From Candidatus Nitrosopumilus sp. (GTDB lineage: Archaea > Thermoproteota > Nitrososphaeria > Nitrososphaerales > Nitrosopumilaceae), in the NCBI GenBank assembly GCA_016784625.1, contig JADHUF010000036.1:1-9688 (forward strand): a stretch of DNA of 9,688 nucleotides. The letters are read 5' to 3'. A program made the position numbers and the translations under genes. Under the pieces are notes generated by a model. It saw only the letters and a list, made by a program, of their open reading frames with translations. It had not been told where the DNA came from and searched no databases. Numbering within the stretch: the first letter of the stretch is position 1; every line of letters begins with the position of its first letter. Positions 6,517 to 9,688 of the stretch are shown in pieces.

Positions 6517-6573
6517 GCCGCTCCAGTCTGAGCGAAAGCCTTGAAGAAGCCGCGACGAACCGACCCCATTTTT
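6517..6573 (+). ncRNA. Putative small non-coding RNA (GC-rich island)
   Basis: Bases 6517-6567 contain 33 G or C out of 51 (about 65 percent), while the flanking DNA is about 30 percent. Such islands in AT-rich archaeal genomes usually mark structured RNAs. A perfect five-base-pair hairpin is visible: CGCTC at 6519-6523 pairs with GAGCG at 6530-6534 around a six-base loop. A run of five Ts (6569-6573) follows the island like a terminator, and a box A lies about 26 bases upstream. The minus strand can also fold (GCG and CGC around a GCTT/AAGGC stem), so orientation is not certain. I do not recognise a tRNA, SRP RNA or RNase P RNA. Sequences resembling C and D boxes (ATGAGGA at 6503, CTGA at 6528, TGAAGA at 6542) are imperfect. 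No protein gene fits. Confidence 0.5.
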
Positions 6574-6626
6574 GAATCGATCATTAGACTTCATTGTAAG
6601 AATTCCTTGCATCTTATCATGGTATT

Positions 6627-6636
6627 ATTTTAAATA
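6627..6636 (+). promoter_or_regulatory. Box A for the geranylgeranyl reductase gene
   Basis: ATTTTAAATA is centred about 27 bases before the GTG at 6659. This supports that start codon and a leaderless transcript. The rest of 6574-6658 shows no coding signal. Confidence 0.6.
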
Positions 6637-6658
6637 CGGATAGACAAACCTCATTATC

Positions 6659-8116
6659 GTGGCAGATTACGATGTTATTGTAGCGGGTGGAGGACTTGCA
6701 GGGACAATTACAGCACAATCTATTTCTCATTATTCAAATCAAAATCTGAAAATTTTGGTAATAGATAGAAATACGGAATTTATGCCAGGTAGAAAATCAT
6801 TAGCAGGTTGGGTATGTGGAGATGCATGTTCCAAAGAAGCAGTTGATTTCATGTCAGAAAGAATCAAAGTTGAATGGACCAGACCTGAAATTGAACATGA
6901 CGTAAAAGGAGTCATGGCATTGTCACCAGATAAAGAAACTTCAATTCCTTTTGATGGTGATGGATTTATGTTAAATCGTCAAAAGCTGCCAGAAATTCAA
7001 AATGAAAGATGTAAGAAAATGGGAATAGAGTTTGAATATGAAATTAATCTAACAGGTCTAATTTATGAAGGACAACAAGCAGTGGGGGCTCAAGGAGTAG
7101 ATAACAAAACAAAACAACCATTCAAGAAAACATCAAGAATTGTAATTGATGCAACAGGGGTTACATCCATGCTTAGAAATGGACTTCAAAACTCAACCAA
7201 AGTAGAAAAGAGAATCGATAGAAGAGATTTAGAATCAACTGGAAGGTACATCATGCATTTCGAACCTGGACAAAAAGATCTTACTGAATTTGATCCAGAT
7301 TATTGTATTATTCATTTAGATCAAGATATTGCACCAGGTGGATATGGATGGGTATTTCCAAAGGGAGAAACCAAAGTCAACATTGGTTTAGGAGTAGAAA
7401 AATCTCTGTTAGATAGAAGAAACAAAAGACTAGGTAAGAAAGATAATGTTGAATCATTAATGAAAGAATATCTTCATAGGAATACTGCAATCAAAAACGC
7501 AAAGTTATCTGAAGAAGATCAAGACATTAACAATAATTCAGGAATATTCCAAGTTTCAGTTAGAAGACAAAATGATTGCATGGTATCTGGCGGGTATATG
7601 ATGGTTGGCGATTCTGCATGGATGCCAAAACCAATTGATGCAGGTGGAATTGGACCAGCTTTAATTGCAGGTACAATTTTAGGAAACAATGTAGCTCAAG
7701 CATTAGAAGCAAATGATGTTTCAGAAGCTAGTCTTTGGCAATACAATTTAGATTACATCAAAGAGTATGGATACAAAACTGCAGGTCTTGAACTCTTTAG
7801 ACGATTAATTCAACAAATGTCTAATGAACAAATCAGTTATGGAATGAAACACTTTTTGGGTAAACTTGATGCTGAGTCAATCAGTAAAGGAGAACATCCT
7901 GACTTCTCAGGATTAGGAAAAGTTGGAATGATTATCAGAGGTGCAATGAATAAAACTGTTGCAGATGGATTAAGGTTCACATCAAAAGAAAATCAATGGT
8001 TAGTTGAACATTACAATAATTACCCAAAAGATCCTACAGGATTTGGTGACTGGAATAAAATACTTCATCAAAGAATGGATGCAGCATTTACAAAAGTAGA
8101 AGCTTTTGGCACATGA
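6659..8116 (+). CDS. Geranylgeranyl reductase family flavoprotein (archaeal lipid saturation)
   Basis: A protein of 485 residues starting at GTG. The N-terminus has the FAD-binding dinucleotide fold (DYDVIVAGGGLAGT, glycines at 10-12 and 15). KSLAGWVCGDACS (46-58) carries the lysine and CG element typical of geranylgeranyl reductases. PGGYGWVFP (226-234) exactly fits the family motif PxxYxWxFP at the lipid pocket. MVGDSAWMPKPIDAGGIGPA (315-334) is the second FAD-contacting segment. Relatives reduce double bonds of geranylgeranyl chains, notably in digeranylgeranylglycerophospholipids, to give saturated archaeal membrane lipids. This fits an organism making GDGTs such as crenarchaeol; the exact substrate is inference. 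Many archaeal members are about 390-450 residues; here a C-terminal extension ends with a tryptophan/asparagine-rich segment (about 446-485). The gene stands alone with its own box A. Confidence 0.9.
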   Translation: MADYDVIVAGGGLAGTITAQSISHYSNQNLKILVIDRNTEFMPGRKSLAGWVCGDACSKEAVDFMSERIKVEWTRPEIEHDVKGVMALSPDKETSIPFDGDGFMLNRQKLPEIQNERCKKMGIEFEYEINLTGLIYEGQQAVGAQGVDNKTKQPFKKTSRIVIDATGVTSMLRNGLQNSTKVEKRIDRRDLESTGRYIMHFEPGQKDLTEFDPDYCIIHLDQDIAPGGYGWVFPKGETKVNIGLGVEKSLLDRRNKRLGKKDNVESLMKEYLHRNTAIKNAKLSEEDQDINNNSGIFQVSVRRQNDCMVSGGYMMVGDSAWMPKPIDAGGIGPALIAGTILGNNVAQALEANDVSEASLWQYNLDYIKEYGYKTAGLELFRRLIQQMSNEQISYGMKHFLGKLDAESISKGEHPDFSGLGKVGMIIRGAMNKTVADGLRFTSKENQWLVEHYNNYPKDPTGFGDWNKILHQRMDAAFTKVEAFGT

Positions 8117-8152
8117 TTGATACAAAAGAAGCATTTGGAAGTTAGATCTAAT

Positions 8153-8161
8153 ATTAAATAT
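8153..8161 (+). promoter_or_regulatory. Box A for the AAA+ ATPase gene
   Basis: ATTAAATAT is centred about 29 bases before the TTG start at 8186, giving a leaderless or nearly leaderless transcript. The 69-base gap after the reductase gene contains no other signal that I see. Confidence 0.55.
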
Positions 8162-8185
8162 TGTTGAAATCAATGAGAACATACT

Positions 8186-8980
8186 TTGGAACAAGTACAA
8201 TATCTTGATTGGAATAATTCAATTCAGATTCTAAATAAGGCATTTGATGCAGGTCTTTTTGTACTCATTATAGGACCAAAAGGAACTGGAAAGACATCTT
8301 TAGTCAGAGATTTTGCAAAAAACAGAAATACAAATCTAGAATCCATTAATTTCAGTCTCAGAACTAGAGAAAGTCACCTAATTGGATCAAAAACACTAAC
8401 TGATGGAACTGTGAGTTTTGATGAAGGAATTTTGATAAAATCAATGAGAGAAGGAAACATGCTTTATTTGGATGAAATCAATTCAGCTGAAGCAGATGTT
8501 TTACTTAGACTTGATGAAGCATTAGATGATAGACGACAAATTGTACTAAAAGAATCATCAGGAGAAGAAATCATTGCAAAAGAAAATTGGTTTGTAGTTG
8601 CAACTATAAATCCATTAACACATAGTGGAACAAAAGAACTTCCACCACAAATTTTAAGCAGATTTCCAGTAAGAATTAGATTAGAATATCCACCAGAAGA
8701 CATAGAGTTAGAAATTGTCAAAAAACATGTTTCTGGAGAACATGAATCAGAAATTATTCAAGCAATAAAATTGGCAAATGTACTTAGACAAGCTGCTGCA
8801 GTTGAAGAGTTATTTTATTCACCTAGTTTAAGAGAGACTATTGCATTTGGAAAATTATTAGATAAAGAAATGTCTGCAAAAGATGCAGCAAAGTTTGTTT
8901 TTGGAAATGTTTACACACAATGGGGAAATATTGAATATCAAAAAGTAAGCGACATCATAACTTCAATGTTTGGTAATTAA
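8186..8980 (+). CDS. MoxR-type AAA+ ATPase of the CbbQ/NorQ group
   Basis: A protein of 264 residues with a TTG start. The nearby ATG at 8173 is in another frame that stops quickly, and box A supports TTG. Walker A is GPKGTGKT (30-37), Walker B is LYLDEI (93-98), and sensor 1 is in ATINPLTHSGTKELPPQILSRF (139-160) with a probable arginine finger at R159. The short length and the GTKELPPQILSRF segment are typical of CbbQ/NorQ proteins. These act as hexameric ATPases that, with a von Willebrand factor A partner (CbbO/NorD), remodel or activate target enzymes such as Rubisco or nitric oxide reductase. The next gene starts immediately after the stop (TAAATG), so the two are almost certainly translated together. 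The target enzyme is not in the window. Confidence 0.9.
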   Translation: MEQVQYLDWNNSIQILNKAFDAGLFVLIIGPKGTGKTSLVRDFAKNRNTNLESINFSLRTRESHLIGSKTLTDGTVSFDEGILIKSMREGNMLYLDEINSAEADVLLRLDEALDDRRQIVLKESSGEEIIAKENWFVVATINPLTHSGTKELPPQILSRFPVRIRLEYPPEDIELEIVKKHVSGEHESEIIQAIKLANVLRQAAAVEELFYSPSLRETIAFGKLLDKEMSAKDAAKFVFGNVYTQWGNIEYQKVSDIITSMFGN

Positions 8981-9688
8981 ATGCAAACAATTCAACTTCA
9001 AAATGAATCTCTAGTAGAAATTGCTACTTTTCTCGTAAGAAGATGGTCAGAAAAAGACAACATAATAATTGAAATTTCAGATAAGATGGAAACAAAAACA
9101 AGACTAAAAGAAAATAAAGTAATCCTAACACCGCTTGAAAAAAGAATTGGGAATAATTTTCAAAAATATCGTCAGTTTAGAACATCGTTGTGGTATGAGG
9201 CAATGAGAATAAAATTTTGTAAAAAGATTCTCAGCAATGATCATGCATTTGGATTCATTCTTAATACAATGGAAACACAAAGAGTTGAACAATTAGGAAG
9301 AAAAATTTGGAAAGGAATGGATGATGAAATCATATTCAATTACGCCTACATGTTAGTCTCAAGACCTCAACTTCACACAGTTTATGGAAAAGCAAGGATA
9401 GTAGAGGCATTTTATCAATATTTCATGTTTGGGACAATAAAAGGAGAAATTCAATCAAGCCATTTTGAAAAAATAAAAAAAGCATCTGCATTTGCAAAAA
9501 AAAATGTTGATAAAGCAATTGTAGAAAAATATGATACTGATTGGCTTGAAAAAAGTGTAAGTGAAATTATTAAAATTTTAGATATTGATTCTCTTTTAAC
9601 AATACCAGTATCTTTACCTTTTATGAAAGCTGGAATGGTAATGTCTGAAAAAGAACTTTTAAAGTTTTTAAAAATAATTTCTAAAAAC
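8981..9688 (+). CDS. Probable CbbO/NorD-like partner of the AAA+ ATPase, N-terminal part
   Basis: The ATG at 8981 abuts the ATPase stop without a gap, and the frame stays open for 236 codons to the window end, so the C-terminus is missing. The visible part is helical, basic and lysine-rich, for example RKIWKGMDDEIIFNYAYML, and FRTSLWYEAMRIKFCKKIL near residues 67-85. I see no catalytic motif and no membrane segment. In known CbbQ/CbbO and NorQ/NorD pairs the second gene encodes a protein with a helical N-terminal region and a C-terminal von Willebrand factor A domain carrying a metal-binding DxSxS motif. That motif would lie beyond base 9688, so the assignment rests on gene order and the character of the N-terminal part. 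The gene has no separate promoter and probably depends on the box A at 8153. Confidence 0.75.
   Translation, partial: MQTIQLQNESLVEIATFLVRRWSEKDNIIIEISDKMETKTRLKENKVILTPLEKRIGNNFQKYRQFRTSLWYEAMRIKFCKKILSNDHAFGFILNTMETQRVEQLGRKIWKGMDDEIIFNYAYMLVSRPQLHTVYGKARIVEAFYQYFMFGTIKGEIQSSHFEKIKKASAFAKKNVDKAIVEKYDTDWLEKSVSEIIKILDIDSLLTIPVSLPFMKAGMVMSEKELLKFLKIISKN

Noticed and set aside
6503..6567. C/D box guide RNA reading of the GC-rich island
   Set aside because: The C-like (ATGAGGA), D'-like (CTGA), C'-like (TGAAGA) and D-like (CCGA) elements each deviate or are badly spaced, and the C-like element lies upstream of the predicted start. Kept only as a generic small RNA.
6517..6573. tRNA or tRNA fragment
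   Set aside because: No seven-base acceptor pairing and no T-arm with a TTCRA loop can be formed on either strand.

Overview
The window looks like a piece of an ammonia-oxidising archaeon of the Nitrosopumilus type (Nitrososphaerota, formerly Thaumarchaeota). It opens with the C-terminal part of an archaeal ammonia monooxygenase subunit B (AmoB). The protein set is archaeal (S15, S3Ae, Pcc1, RecJ-like DHH nuclease, geranylgeranyl reductase). The DNA is AT-rich, and most promoters are a TATA-like box A about 27 bases before the start codon, which implies leaderless mRNAs. I see no insertion sequences, CRISPR arrays, phage genes or canonical tRNA/rRNA genes, so this is core chromosome rather than a mobile region.

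Bases 1-2022 are the ammonia monooxygenase neighbourhood. After amoB comes an unrecognised membrane-anchored extracytoplasmic protein (560-1084). Facing it on the minus strand are two short hydrophobic proteins (1897-1565, then 1527-1186). From position and topology they are candidates for the accessory AMO subunits called AmoY and AmoZ, but I cannot prove this from sequence alone. The 1898-2022 gap is a divergent promoter region.

Bases 2023-6467 are an information-processing block: uS15, a RecJ-like DHH nuclease, KEOPS subunit Pcc1 and seryl-tRNA synthetase, in a tight run with overlapping ends (1, 38 and 7 bases). Then follow ribosomal protein S3Ae (eS1), with its own box A and a TTG start, and a COG1325-type RNA-binding protein. 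Together they serve translation, tRNA modification and charging, and DNA/RNA metabolism.

The gap 6468-6658 holds a strikingly GC-rich island of about 51 bases with its own box A upstream and a T-run downstream, a good candidate for an undescribed small RNA. It is followed by the box A of the next gene. Bases 6659-8116 encode a geranylgeranyl reductase family flavoenzyme for saturating archaeal membrane lipid chains. Bases 8186-9688 encode a CbbQ/NorQ/MoxR-type AAA+ ATPase and, directly abutting it, the N-terminal 236 residues of a probable partner protein (CbbO/NorD-like). That gene runs off the window end.
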